Shown here in pieces: positions 1 through 9,250 of a DNA stretch of 64,000 nt (its first letter is position 1; the number at the start of each line of letters is the position of its first letter). The translations under genes were made by a program, and so were the position numbers. The DNA is taken from positions 62,001 through 126,000 of the forward strand of contig NSJX01000062.1 in NCBI GenBank assembly GCA_002286715.1, read 5' to 3'. The notes beneath the pieces were generated by a model. That model worked only from the letters and a program-made list of their open reading frames with translations. It searched no databases and was not told the DNA's origin. This stretch comes from Dentipellis sp. KUC8613 (taxonomy: Eukaryota; Basidiomycota; Agaricomycetes; Russulales; Hericiaceae).

Positions 1-1
1 G

Positions 2-670
2 CCCGTGGGCGCCGACATGCAACCCTGGAGTCGGCCGCTTGCATCGCTTCGGAATGTACACATCACGCTCTTCTCGCTCTCAAACGGGCGCAAGGTTGGC
101 ATGGAGGCTTTCTTCCGCATCCAAGGTGCCCACCTTCGAACTGTCCAGCTAGACATGCGATATTGTGCAACGTCAGATTGCGTAGAGTTTTACCTAGGCA
201 TCCTTGCCACATATTGTCCCAACCTCACCTACCTGATCTTCATCCGCGAATCCCGGCAAGAACTGTGGCCGCCTGGGGCCTTCCCCCCTACAGTCACCCA
301 CCTCGGCGTATACACTAATACTCAAGTTCCTCCGCGGGGCCTTAGTGACCATCTCGAACTTATGCACAAACTCGCCGCTCGCGGAGGCAAGGTGCCAGGC
401 GTCGTCCGTAGGCTGAACGCCTTGACTGAGGAGGAATGGAAGTACCTGTGCCGCGATGCCGATAGGCACGCTCTATATCTGTCCATGCCGCTACCGCCTC
501 ATTGCCGCCTGGAAGACGCGGGTGGGAAGGACGTTCTGTCCCTGTTACGGGAGTCTCCAGTGATCCTCGAGCCGGCTTCTTCACAGGGTACACCCGCACC
601 CAAGCCTTTGACTCTGCTTCGACGCATCAGTCGGCGCCTTCCCTTTTTTCACCATTCACCGACTGCTTGA
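2..670 (+). CDS. F-box family protein, C-terminal part (5' end outside window)
   Basis: The frame is open from base 2, so the N-terminal F-box lies outside the window. What remains (about 223 residues) matches the C-terminal half of the paralogs at 1128-2441 and 4545-5843. It has the segment FLRxQGxxLRTVQLDM (here FFRIQGAHLRTVQLDM), then NLTYLIFI, then PPTVTHLGVY, then PGVVRRLNALTEEEW and finally CRLEDAGGKDVLSLL near the end. Unlike its neighbours it has a basic, Pro/Ser-rich tail of about 40 residues after the terminal signature. The family role (F-box adaptor of SCF ubiquitin ligases, with a leucine-rich-like target-binding part) is inferred from the other copies. The substrate is unknown. 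Confidence 0.85.
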   Translation, partial: PVGADMQPWSRPLASLRNVHITLFSLSNGRKVGMEAFFRIQGAHLRTVQLDMRYCATSDCVEFYLGILATYCPNLTYLIFIRESRQELWPPGAFPPTVTHLGVYTNTQVPPRGLSDHLELMHKLAARGGKVPGVVRRLNALTEEEWKYLCRDADRHALYLSMPLPPHCRLEDAGGKDVLSLLRESPVILEPASSQGTPAPKPLTLLRRISRRLPFFHHSPTA

Positions 671-1127
671 CCGATCACTTGAAACTGGCTTGCGCGCGCA
701 ATTCATGGAGGGTGCGCAGAGGACGCTAGTGTAAGGGTCCTGGTAGCTTTTGTACAGATTTTGAGTCAGACTCTGCGACATAATTGAGCGTCGCACATGG
801 GTTCGGTAGCAGATCGATACCGTGAATTATCTGTTAGACGTCTCAGATAGCGATGTAATTACTCGACGTAGAACATTTGTAGTTTTGTTCATATCCGGTC
901 ACGAAGAATTGAAGTCGAATACGCCGCGGAGAGTGCTGTTGGACCCCCGGCACCATTTGCCTCCATCATCATCATCATGTTCAAGTTCGCCCTCCGTCCG
1001 AATCCATCGTCTGTTCGACCACGACAGCGTTTGCCTCTGATTCACGTCGGAAGGAATTAGGGGACACAAAGGTGCGTATATACTCTCACTTCCGCTTCCG
1101 CTACCTAGACATGCCCAAAAATAGATA
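671..1127. other. Intergenic, with predicted 5' UTR intron of next gene
   Basis: No coding signal was seen. A GT-AG intron is predicted at 1072-1124 (donor GTGCGT, acceptor ATAG), ending three bases before the start codon of the next F-box gene. Confidence 0.5.
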
Positions 1128-2441
1128 ATGCAACCAACTTCAGGTGTTCTCCAGCGGACGCCACCAGAGATATGGCTTTCAATCTTCGAATGTGCTACAT
1201 TCGTCCCGCATGCCTTCGATACTGATGTAACGGATCCATTCGATGTCCACGGCTCGCCTACACCTTTCGACCATTCTGTCGAAAGAAGGTTACAGGCCTC
1301 ACTCTCCACAAAGCGGTCCCTCGTCCTCGTTTGCAAGCTCTGGCACGACCTTGCGACGCCTCTGCTCTATCAAGCTGTCACAGCCAGAGATAACGTCAGC
1401 CTCCGATCTCTCAACAATGCTATTTCAGGGCATTCGAGTGCATCTAGGAAGCTTCGAGTCCGCCGCCTCGACCTTCTCCGCTGGCCGAGAAATCAAACAC
1501 CGCTCGCGTCCGACGTTTTGTCCGAGCTCCTCCACCAACTACCCAGTGTCGAGATACTGTGTTTGGCAACATATCCGTACTTCACGACCATCGATTCGGA
1601 CGGATGTGATCTTACCAGGGCGTTCGATGCAGCGGAAGCGGAATCTCTACTCGAAGCGCTGCTCGCCGCCCCGGTACGCACGACTCTTCGCAAATGCATC
1701 ATCGGCCCGTCCTTCATCCACGTGAAGCAGAGCAACGCACTGCTCTCGCACTGCACGCGGCTTTCCTGCCTCTTCGTGTTCTCGCACATCAGGTACCCAT
1801 TTCGCGAGGGGCAAGTCATTCCTGCGCGTCTGCCCTTGACCTGCTTATCTGTCGAGTGCGAAGACACGCCATCGGCCATGGCCTCCGGCGTGTGGCACCA
1901 GATGCAGCCGCATCCGTCGCTTCAGCATGTCCACATCTTGCTGCGCTCGATCGTGCGTATTTACCACGAGAGCACGGAAACATTCCTCCGCACCCAGGGC
2001 GTCTACCTACGGACCATCCAGCTCAGCATCGGCAAGTACCAATGGGACAGATGTGTCGCGCCCTTCCTGCACCTCCTCGCCACGCACTGCCCGAATCTTA
2101 TACACCTCATCTTCATATGCGATAGCCGGGGCCCGGTACTCTTTCGCACACCCTTGCCGCCGACAGTCACGCATTTCGGCATATACAGTATGATTGACAA
2201 CTCTGAGCAGGGGCTATGCGATTACTTGGGACAGATAGAGAGATTCCTCGGGCAGCGGTGCCATGTGCCGGGCGTCATCCGTAGGCTGAACGCGTCGACT
2301 CAGGAGGAATGGGACTACCTGCGCGAAGACCCGGAGCTGCTCGCTCGGTATGCGGCTCTTCCCGTGCCGTCGCATTGTCGTCTCGAAGATGCGGAAGGCC
2401 GGGATTTGATGCTGCGGATGCGGAGCTCATTATCTAGCTGA
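1128..2441 (+). CDS. F-box family protein, 437 aa
   Basis: This is an intronless coding region. The F-box helix 1 motif PPEIWLSIFECATF is at residues 12-25. It is followed by a family-specific insertion (HAFDTD..DPFDV) and by the second half of the domain, TKRSLVLVCKLWHDLATPLL, at 61-80. The rest resembles a degenerate leucine-rich repeat region with the family landmarks FLRTQGVYLRTIQL, LPPTVTHFGIY, PGVIRRLN and CRLEDAEGRDLMLRM near the end. F-box proteins bind Skp1 and deliver targets to SCF ubiquitin ligases; that role is inferred here. ATG 1128 was chosen because it lies directly after a predicted 5' UTR intron (1072-1124) and precedes the QRTPPE motif at the distance seen in paralogs. Closest relatives in the window are the copies at 2-670 and 4545-5843. 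Confidence 0.88.
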   Translation: MQPTSGVLQRTPPEIWLSIFECATFVPHAFDTDVTDPFDVHGSPTPFDHSVERRLQASLSTKRSLVLVCKLWHDLATPLLYQAVTARDNVSLRSLNNAISGHSSASRKLRVRRLDLLRWPRNQTPLASDVLSELLHQLPSVEILCLATYPYFTTIDSDGCDLTRAFDAAEAESLLEALLAAPVRTTLRKCIIGPSFIHVKQSNALLSHCTRLSCLFVFSHIRYPFREGQVIPARLPLTCLSVECEDTPSAMASGVWHQMQPHPSLQHVHILLRSIVRIYHESTETFLRTQGVYLRTIQLSIGKYQWDRCVAPFLHLLATHCPNLIHLIFICDSRGPVLFRTPLPPTVTHFGIYSMIDNSEQGLCDYLGQIERFLGQRCHVPGVIRRLNASTQEEWDYLREDPELLARYAALPVPSHCRLEDAEGRDLMLRMRSSLSS

Positions 2442-3030
2442 ATTTCAGATCCCTCTCCATGTCTCGTGCAATGTTCATTTCAGATCGCCCTTCGCCTTGC
2501 AGCACCTCGTTCTACGAAGTATTCTTCGGCTGAACAGCGCGTCATCGCCACTCGAGTATCTTCCGGTGGGTGCGAGGATGCGGAGGAATGCTCGATCTAG
2601 GTGAAAGCGAGCGCAACGTCCGAAACCTGCGTAGCAGATCCGGCAACCTCAGTCGTGTGGACCCTGTGCGCGTGGGGGGAGATGTACTCGCCTCGGAGCA
2701 CCAGTCTACTTGGGCCTGCTCTGGAGCAACACTCCGTTTATTTGATAGAGATCGACGGAGGGAGACCGTGGACAAGGGGGAATTCTATGGTTTCAAAGAC
2801 GCTAATGGGGAAAATCGGTGGTTTCCTTGAGGGATGCGGTTAGACTAAATCTCATGACTGTCGGCGACTCAAAATATGCGCGGCAAGTGGTGGTGGCGAA
2901 AGGAAGGATCATGGGTACGGATTTGTTGTGACACTATCCAAGTGGCATTCTAGGGTGCGCGCACGACGTGCTCCTGGAAAATCACAGGTCAAATACCAAA
3001 TGACAAGCAGAAAGCACTCAACACCCACTG
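2442..3030. other. Intergenic between convergent F-box genes
   Basis: This is the convergent 3' flank of two F-box genes. Only short unsupported frames are present, and I see no recognisable gene or RNA. Confidence 0.5.
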
Positions 3031-4272
3031 CTAATCCATACCGTAATCTTCTCTAGGCAGCAGCAGCTCATTGCCATCCGCACCTTCGAAACGACAGCGA
3101 GCAGCTACAGACGCAACTTGCATTCTCAGCGCCAGATTCACCTGCAGATCCTTCTGTTCGAGCTCAGTCAAGGTGTTCAGCGTCCGAATAACGCGCGGCA
3201 TTGCATCCTGGTATTTGAAAAGGGCAGACAGGAAAGACAGACAATCGTCGAGACCCAATGGAGATATCTCGCGCCCCATATACACACCAAGGTGCGTGAC
3301 GGTAGCAAGTATAGATAGGCGCGGAAGCTCGCAAGTTTTCCAGGTGTCAACGATAAGGATGAGATGGACGAGATTCGGGCAATATCTAGCGCAGCAATTT
3401 GTATATCGCAAAAGATCTCCGCGTGAGTCAAGCGATGACATGTGGATTTGAAGTGTTCGAATATACTGCCCTTGAATGCTGAGGAAAGTCTCTACTTTGT
3501 TGAAGAAGGACCCGGAGGCCCATACGTAGACATGCTGGAGTGATGGGATGGAGTGGGACAGGTTTTGCAATGGACAATTGATAGACACGGAAGTCAGCGA
3601 CTCCGGTAAAAGGAGAGGCATTGGAGAATGTGCCCAGACAGGATATGGTATGAAAAAGTGGGAAAGGTGGGGGCAGCGAGTGAACAAGTGTTCGAACTGA
3701 GGCTGCGTGACTTTCGACAGCGGAGACAGCGTACACCTGCGTAACGATGGGGCGCAATTAGCGATGAATGCTTGGACGCATGATAGTATTCCAGATAGAA
3801 GGTGAAAACGAGTGGATGCGCAGAATACCTCAAGATCGGGCAGACGCCGAAGGACGTCGATGAAGATTTCTGCTGTTTCTAGGGACGGTGACCATCGAAA
3901 GAGATCTAGACGTCGTACCCGCACCGCAACCGCCAAAGAGCCCGCAGGAGCCAGACGCGTATCCCGGCCCACGAGGGTCTCACGCAGAGACAGAAGGCTG
4001 CGGTCGTTTGTGACAGAAACAGCTTGATACAATAAAGGCGTTGCTAGAGCGTGCCAAGACCTGCAGACCAGGGCGAGCGACTGCTTTGTGATAAGAGCAG
4101 TTCGAAGCATATTTTGCGTCAAGGGATCGAGAAAAATGGGAGTTCCAGGGACATCGAAGGGATCGGATGTGTCAGTGTCGAAGGCATGCGAAACGAAGGT
4201 AGCCTGCTCGAATATGGATAGCCATACTTCCGGTGGAGTCCGCTGGTATGGGGTATCCGGGACGCACTGCAT
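3031..4272 (-). CDS. F-box family protein, 413 aa
   Basis: The protein opens with the family N-terminus: YQRTPPEVWLSIFEQATF at residues 9-26, then SHAFDTDTSDPFDVPGTP, then TKQSLALVCRSWHALATPLL. C-terminal landmarks are VTHLGVYMGREI, RVIRTLNTLTELEQKDL and CRFEGADGNELLLP. The last three, and the ending DYGMD, resemble the copy at 27291-28538 (ending NSDMN), so these two form a subgroup. There is no intron in the coding part. A 49-nt intron is predicted in the 5' UTR (4279-4327), ending six bases before the ATG. Its function as an SCF adaptor is inferred from the F-box; no substrate can be named. Confidence 0.87.
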   Translation of the reverse strand: MQCVPDTPYQRTPPEVWLSIFEQATFVSHAFDTDTSDPFDVPGTPIFLDPLTQNMLRTALITKQSLALVCRSWHALATPLLYQAVSVTNDRSLLSLRETLVGRDTRLAPAGSLAVAVRVRRLDLFRWSPSLETAEIFIDVLRRLPDLEVFCASTRFHLLSGILSCVQAFIANCAPSLRRCTLSPLSKVTQPQFEHLFTRCPHLSHFFIPYPVWAHSPMPLLLPESLTSVSINCPLQNLSHSIPSLQHVYVWASGSFFNKVETFLSIQGQYIRTLQIHMSSLDSRGDLLRYTNCCARYCPNLVHLILIVDTWKTCELPRLSILATVTHLGVYMGREISPLGLDDCLSFLSALFKYQDAMPRVIRTLNTLTELEQKDLQVNLALRMQVASVAARCRFEGADGNELLLPREDYGMD

Positions 4273-4544
4273 GCTCTTCTACCGAGCATGAAGTTCTGGC
4301 CAGAATGATAATGGTATTGTAACATACCTGTAAGATCCTCACCGGCAGCAGCTTGGCATGAAGGAAGGAACAAGTCAACTAGATAGCATGTGCTGCGCGC
4401 CGCATTATGGGACCCCTGTCACCTCCAAATACTTCCTCATGTCAGCAATCTCAAAGTCCTCTGCCTCCAACTCACGCGAAACCATAGAGGTCCGTATACA
4501 CTTGTTTCTGTATTCTTTCTACTTACTCATATCGAAAATAGGAA

Positions 4545-5843
4545 ATGAAATCACTTGCCAGATCCGTTCAGCGAACGCCGCCAGAGATATGGCTGTCCAT
4601 CTTCGAGCACGCCGCCTTCGTCCCACACATCTTCGACACGGACTTCGCAGATCCCATCGAATTCCCCGATACCCCGATACCTTTTGACAAGTCGGCTGAG
4701 AATGAGCTCAAGGCGTCGCTCGTCACGAAACTGGCGCTCATCTGTGTTTGCAAGTCCTGGCACGATCTTGCGATTCCTCTGCTGTACCGAGCCGTCGCAG
4801 CTAGAGATCCCCAGAGTCTGCTGTGCCTCCGTGATGCCATCGCGCGACTGACACGACCATCGACCGCTACCCGAAATATGCGAGTCCACCGCCTCGACCT
4901 CTTTTGTTGGCCAGCAGTTGAAGGCCGCCTTGCGAGTGCCGTCCTCGTCGACCTCCTCTCCCTTTTACCTGATCTCAGAATCGCCTGCGTATCATTACCG
5001 CCGGAAGCAAAGCAGTCCCGTGTTAACTCGAGACAGTTCACTACCGATGAGCTGAACACCCTCATCCGCGCGCTCTCCCACCCCACGCATCTCCGCTCGT
5101 TACGCAAATGCATCCTCGGTTTGCCCAAAGTCACCATAGAGCACTGTAACGCGCTCCTCGCGCAGCACACGCAGCTCTCCTTCCTGTACGCGCCATATCC
5201 CATGATAGTGGGGCTCGAGGCGCAGCACATCCCAGCGCGGCACCCGCTGACCTGCCTATTCATCGGACTCAAAGCGCCGCTCATAGGCGAGGACGCGCAG
5301 CCGCTTTCGTCGCTGCGGCACGTCTACATCCGGCTTATCGCGCTCGCGTACGAGCGCGGCGCGAGCATGGAGGCCTTCCTGCGTGTCCAGGGCGCGCGCC
5401 TGTGCACCGTCCAGCTCGACATGCGGCAGTACTCCTCGCGGCCCAGTCTGGATCACTGTCTGCACCTCCTGTCCGCGCATTGTCCGGACCTCGTCCATCT
5501 GATCTTCATATACGACCCTCGCGGCACGCCGCTTACATCCATATTTACGGCCCTTCCGCCGACGGTCACCCACCTGGGGATATATGCCGAGCATGACGAT
5601 CCTGAGCGGGGGCTGTGCGAATATCTTCGTGGCCTGCGTGAGTTTTTCGAGCTCGGGGACGTAGGGTCGGTGCCGGGCGTCATCCGTAGGCTGAACACCT
5701 CGACTGAGGAGGGGTGGGCATACTTGCGCGACCGAAATGCAGACTTGCACGCTCAGTGTGCGTCTATTCCTGTGCCACCGAACTGCCGTCTCGAGGATGC
5801 TGAAGGGCGGGATTTAATGCTCTTGTTGCGGAATCCCAGCTAG
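4545..5843 (+). CDS. F-box family protein, 432 aa
   Basis: The gene is divergently arranged with the copy at 3031-4272, only 272 bp away. QRTPPEIWLSIFEHAAF occupies residues 9-25, followed by HIFDTDFADPIEFPDTP and then TKLALICVCKSWHDLAIPLL. The C-terminal signature is complete: PPTVTHLGIYAEHD, PGVIRRLNTSTEEGWAYL and CRLEDAEGRDLMLLL. The coding region is intronless. A 52-nt intron is predicted at 4490-4541, leaving GAA before the ATG, the same arrangement as in the broken copy at 22259-22873. Sequence and length are closest to 1128-2441. The role as an F-box adaptor is inferred. Confidence 0.88.
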   Translation: MKSLARSVQRTPPEIWLSIFEHAAFVPHIFDTDFADPIEFPDTPIPFDKSAENELKASLVTKLALICVCKSWHDLAIPLLYRAVAARDPQSLLCLRDAIARLTRPSTATRNMRVHRLDLFCWPAVEGRLASAVLVDLLSLLPDLRIACVSLPPEAKQSRVNSRQFTTDELNTLIRALSHPTHLRSLRKCILGLPKVTIEHCNALLAQHTQLSFLYAPYPMIVGLEAQHIPARHPLTCLFIGLKAPLIGEDAQPLSSLRHVYIRLIALAYERGASMEAFLRVQGARLCTVQLDMRQYSSRPSLDHCLHLLSAHCPDLVHLIFIYDPRGTPLTSIFTALPPTVTHLGIYAEHDDPERGLCEYLRGLREFFELGDVGSVPGVIRRLNTSTEEGWAYLRDRNADLHAQCASIPVPPNCRLEDAEGRDLMLLLRNPS

Positions 5844-6009
5844 GCCTGTAAGATATCTTTCGACCCCCTTCCTGCACGGTTTCACTCGTCCTGCACTTTC
5901 TCTCTCTCGCGTCATCACTTCGGGTTATATCAGCCCATCAACATCGTCGTTTCAGTCTCTTTTTCGGCCTTCCTTCTGCCTCTGTGCCCACACATCTTCA
6001 TTCTCATTC

Positions 6010-7120
6010 TGTGCATGCCTCATAAATCCGCCACCTTGTCCCTTTGTCCCACATGCACTGTATGTATCCGTCATCGGGTGCAACATACCCTATACCCTTT
6101 CTCTTTTCCATTGCTAATGGCAGCACCACCCCACCTGACAGCTCCTTCACAACGCTCTCGAGTGTTTCGCCTATAGCAGCCACGACACGGGCTGCGCGAG
6201 GATCGATCAACCCGAGGAAACCAACTCTGGTTGCCAGAGGACTTCGATCCTATCCACCGCGCCGTGCCGTTAGCTGCTCTGCTCATCTCCGTCCTTTCGC
6301 ACCTGTAGCGTCGGCTTAGGACGACGGTGCCCTCTGCACCTCCCTACCCCGCCCTTGACGCCCCGTGCGCCCACTGCGGGCTATCCTTGTCCAAATAAAT
6401 CCGGGCCCCCTCCCCCCGCCCTTTGTATCTGCAGAACCCTACACCCAACTACGGACGGCGTTTCCGCGTCTGTCCCGGCTCCTCTCGCCATCTGCCATTT
6501 CAGCCCCACAGACAAACCCAACCCAACATCAACCCCACTACCACCGACCCCACCCCTCGCAAGGTTCTCTGTCCAGTTCACCCCCACTCGAACGGCACAT
6601 AACCCTGATCTCTTCCGTTACCGTAGCAACTCCACATCTACGCAGACCCTATCGCGTGCCCAGTAGACTCGGACTCCGCGCCCTTCCTCCGCGCGCACGA
6701 TGTATGCCTGACCCATGTGAGCATCGATCCCTGCCGCCGGTTTGCGTTGACCTGCATGCTGGCGTATCTGCGTTTGCTTGTTGCGCGTCGTCCGCGGCTT
6801 TTGCACCTTGTACTTAAGCTTATTACTATTGCATCAAGGTCCCCTAGGCCTATCGCAGACTGAGACTCGGTCCGTCGCGCCGTATATAATGCACCTCGGC
6901 GTGCATCCCACGCACGTCACGCACCACTGGGTTTCGCCCGCGGCTAGTATGAGTACAGATAAAGGTGCGGCGCTGCCGGTCGTACGCTGCGGCTGAACCA
7001 CTGGCAGACGATAGAGGCGGGGTGGGTGCCGTTACGGGGAAATGGGAGGAGGCGCGGGCGCGCTGTCGTATTGAGGGTACGGGGCGGAATATTGAGGCGG
7101 GTGCCTTCGAGGCGAACGCG
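6010..7120 (+). pseudogene. Decayed F-box paralog
   Basis: No long frame is left, but the DNA aligns in order with the gene at 7808-9250. Around 6020-6060 it resembles the ATFVPHA region. Around 6140-6235 it resembles the segment coding for HDTLEHFAHNHHDANRARRI. At 6435-6485 it still reads PYTQLRTAFPRLSRLL against AYVSLRTAFPNLSCLF. A Pro/Thr-rich stretch follows. Near 6985-7010 there is a remnant of RVVRRL, and near 7056-7090 a remnant reading RCRIEGTGR against RCRVEDADGR. Spacing matches a full-length gene with several deletions. Identification rests on alignment by eye; the limits are approximate. Confidence 0.6.
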
Positions 7121-7807
7121 TACGAGGCGGACGATGAGGTAGACGTCTGCATGCCATGGCCATGGGGCGTCCCGAGACGGGGGTGATTAGGAATATTGAT
7201 CAGTGTGGGGGGAGTCTGGAGGCCTGGAGTGCACGTGTGCAAGCGGAGCCGCGTTCAGGTCAGTCCGTACGCCAGCGAGATCTGTCTTCGTTAATATTGT
7301 CTGTGATAGAATAAGTACTTGAGCTCGAGGTCGGACGAATTCAATTGTCGAGGAGTGTGCATCCGAACCATGCAAGGTCTCGAAGTGACCGGGGTCTCGT
7401 CAGCTTTGAACTGCCGCCTGTTCGGTTCGCCCACTCCACACCGGCCACCACGACCTTCATCGTTCAAACGTTCATGCGTGGGTTTTTTCTTTTTCTACCT
7501 CGCATCATCAAGCCGCATATTATACAGACATCATGCGCCCAACAAGAATGATGCTGTAAGTCTATGATATCTTCAATTCTGGAACATAGGTATCGGGGTC
7601 GCTGGGGCCTCGGTTGCCTTCCCACGTGGCAATATATCACGATGATATATTCGAGTTTTCATCCACCATCGATGCGAATATCGACTCTTTCACCGCTAGC
7701 TCATATCCTATAATCGGTACATTGGTAAGTTTTGTTACTCTGGTAAGGTTGTCCCTGATCTAAATGGACAGGAATTCGAACGGATACAGACACCACGAGC
7801 ATATATC
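7121..7807. other. Intergenic upstream of F-box gene
   Basis: No coding evidence was seen. A 47-nt intron with donor GTAAGT is predicted at 7725-7771 in the 5' UTR of the next gene. Confidence 0.45.
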
Positions 7808-9250
7808 ATGGTGCAACCGGCCGTTCAGCGCACGCCGCCAGAAGTTTGGGTCTCCATATTTGAATGGGCAACCTTCGTCCCGCACGCATTCGACGTCGAC
7901 GCAGTTGACCCCTTCGACGTCCCGAGTACTCCTTATATCTTTGATCGCGCCGCCCAAGAGGACCTGAGAGCAATCCTCACCACGAAGACAACACTCGTCC
8001 TCGTATGTCGGCGCTGGCATGCTCTGGCCACGCCTCTGCTCTACCAAGCCGTCAGCGTCAGGACCAATCGCGCTTTGCAGCGTCTCCACGACACTCTCGA
8101 ACACTTCGCCCACAACCACCATGACGCGAATCGCGCCAGGCGGATCCGAATCCGCCGCTTCGACCTCCTCAAATGGTCCGCAGACCACCCAGGCCCCGCC
8201 TCCGGCCCCCGCGTGCTCCCAAAACCCGACGTCCTCGCGCGCCTCATCGCGCACATGCCGCACCTCGAGATCTTCTGCGAGATGGTCGACTCGCCGTTCT
8301 ACGACGACACCTCAGGCTTCTTCTTCGCGTGCCTGCGCCCCGGCCTCGACGCCCTGCGCACCCACTGCGCCGCGTCGCTGCGCAAGTGCGTCCTCGGGAG
8401 CACGTGCACCGTCCCCGCGGAGGCCTATGTCTCGCTCAGGACTGCGTTCCCCAATCTTTCGTGCTTGTTCACTGCACACACCATACCGCGGGGGTCGGGC
8501 ACCACATCCACATCCGCAGAACACGAACCTGATCCAGCAGCTCTACCTCCATCCCTGCCTCCCGCCCAAAGCCAGCCGCCGTCCCTCACCGGCCTCTCCA
8601 TCCACCTCACCGACATCGTCCCCTCCACACAGCTCTGGCCCGTCCCCTGGCCCATCCCCACCCTAAAGCACCTCCACATCATCCTCGAAGAGCACACGCC
8701 CCCCGCCGCCTCCGCTGCACTCGCAGCGCCCTTCCTCCGCGCGCAAAGCCCATACCTGGCCAGCGTCCACCTCGATCTGCGCCGCTGCGCCTCCAGCTCC
8801 GGCGCTGCTGCGGCGTCCGTGCTCTCCGCGCACTGCGCGCACCTCGTCCTCGTCGTGCGCACGTACGTGGACGTGCCGGCGCGCGTGACGCACCTCGGCG
8901 TGTTCGCAGCGCGCGGGACGGCGTACATGCACGTCCTGGGCGGCCGGAGGATGCGCGATGCGGGGTTGTGCGAGCACATGCGGTGCGCGGTGCGCATCGT
9001 GCGCGGTTTGCGGCTGGCCGGGGATGCGGAGGACCAGGAGCAGGACGGGCAGGGCGGGCTGCGGGTCGTGCGCCGGCTGGGGCGCGCGACGGAGGCGGAG
9101 TGGGCTTTGTTCGGTGGGGGCGGGGCGGAGCTGGAGGCGCTGTGCGTGGCGGCTGGGGCGGAGCTGGGGCGTGGTCGGTGTCGTGTTGAGGATGCGGATG
9201 GGCGGGATTTGCTGGTGATTTTGCGGGGTGCTCAGGGGGATAGAGAATAG
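7808..9250 (+). CDS. F-box family protein, 480 aa
   Basis: This is the longest family member in the window. VQRTPPEVWVSIFEWATF is at residues 5-22, followed by HAFDVDAVDPFDVPSTP and TKTTLVLVCRRWHALATPLL. A Ser/Thr/Pro-rich insertion of about 40 residues (around 220-260) separates the middle from LWPVPWPIPTLKHLHI. The C-terminal landmarks are ARVTHLGVFAARG, RVVRRLGRATEAEWAL and CRVEDADGRDLLVIL. It is most similar to the frameshifted copy at 23651-25047 and the relic at 6010-7120. The third-position GC content is very high in the second half, unlike the copies at 27291 and 28678. A Skp1-binding adaptor role is inferred. Confidence 0.87.
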   Translation: MVQPAVQRTPPEVWVSIFEWATFVPHAFDVDAVDPFDVPSTPYIFDRAAQEDLRAILTTKTTLVLVCRRWHALATPLLYQAVSVRTNRALQRLHDTLEHFAHNHHDANRARRIRIRRFDLLKWSADHPGPASGPRVLPKPDVLARLIAHMPHLEIFCEMVDSPFYDDTSGFFFACLRPGLDALRTHCAASLRKCVLGSTCTVPAEAYVSLRTAFPNLSCLFTAHTIPRGSGTTSTSAEHEPDPAALPPSLPPAQSQPPSLTGLSIHLTDIVPSTQLWPVPWPIPTLKHLHIILEEHTPPAASAALAAPFLRAQSPYLASVHLDLRRCASSSGAAAASVLSAHCAHLVLVVRTYVDVPARVTHLGVFAARGTAYMHVLGGRRMRDAGLCEHMRCAVRIVRGLRLAGDAEDQEQDGQGGLRVVRRLGRATEAEWALFGGGGAELEALCVAAGAELGRGRCRVEDADGRDLLVILRGAQGDRE

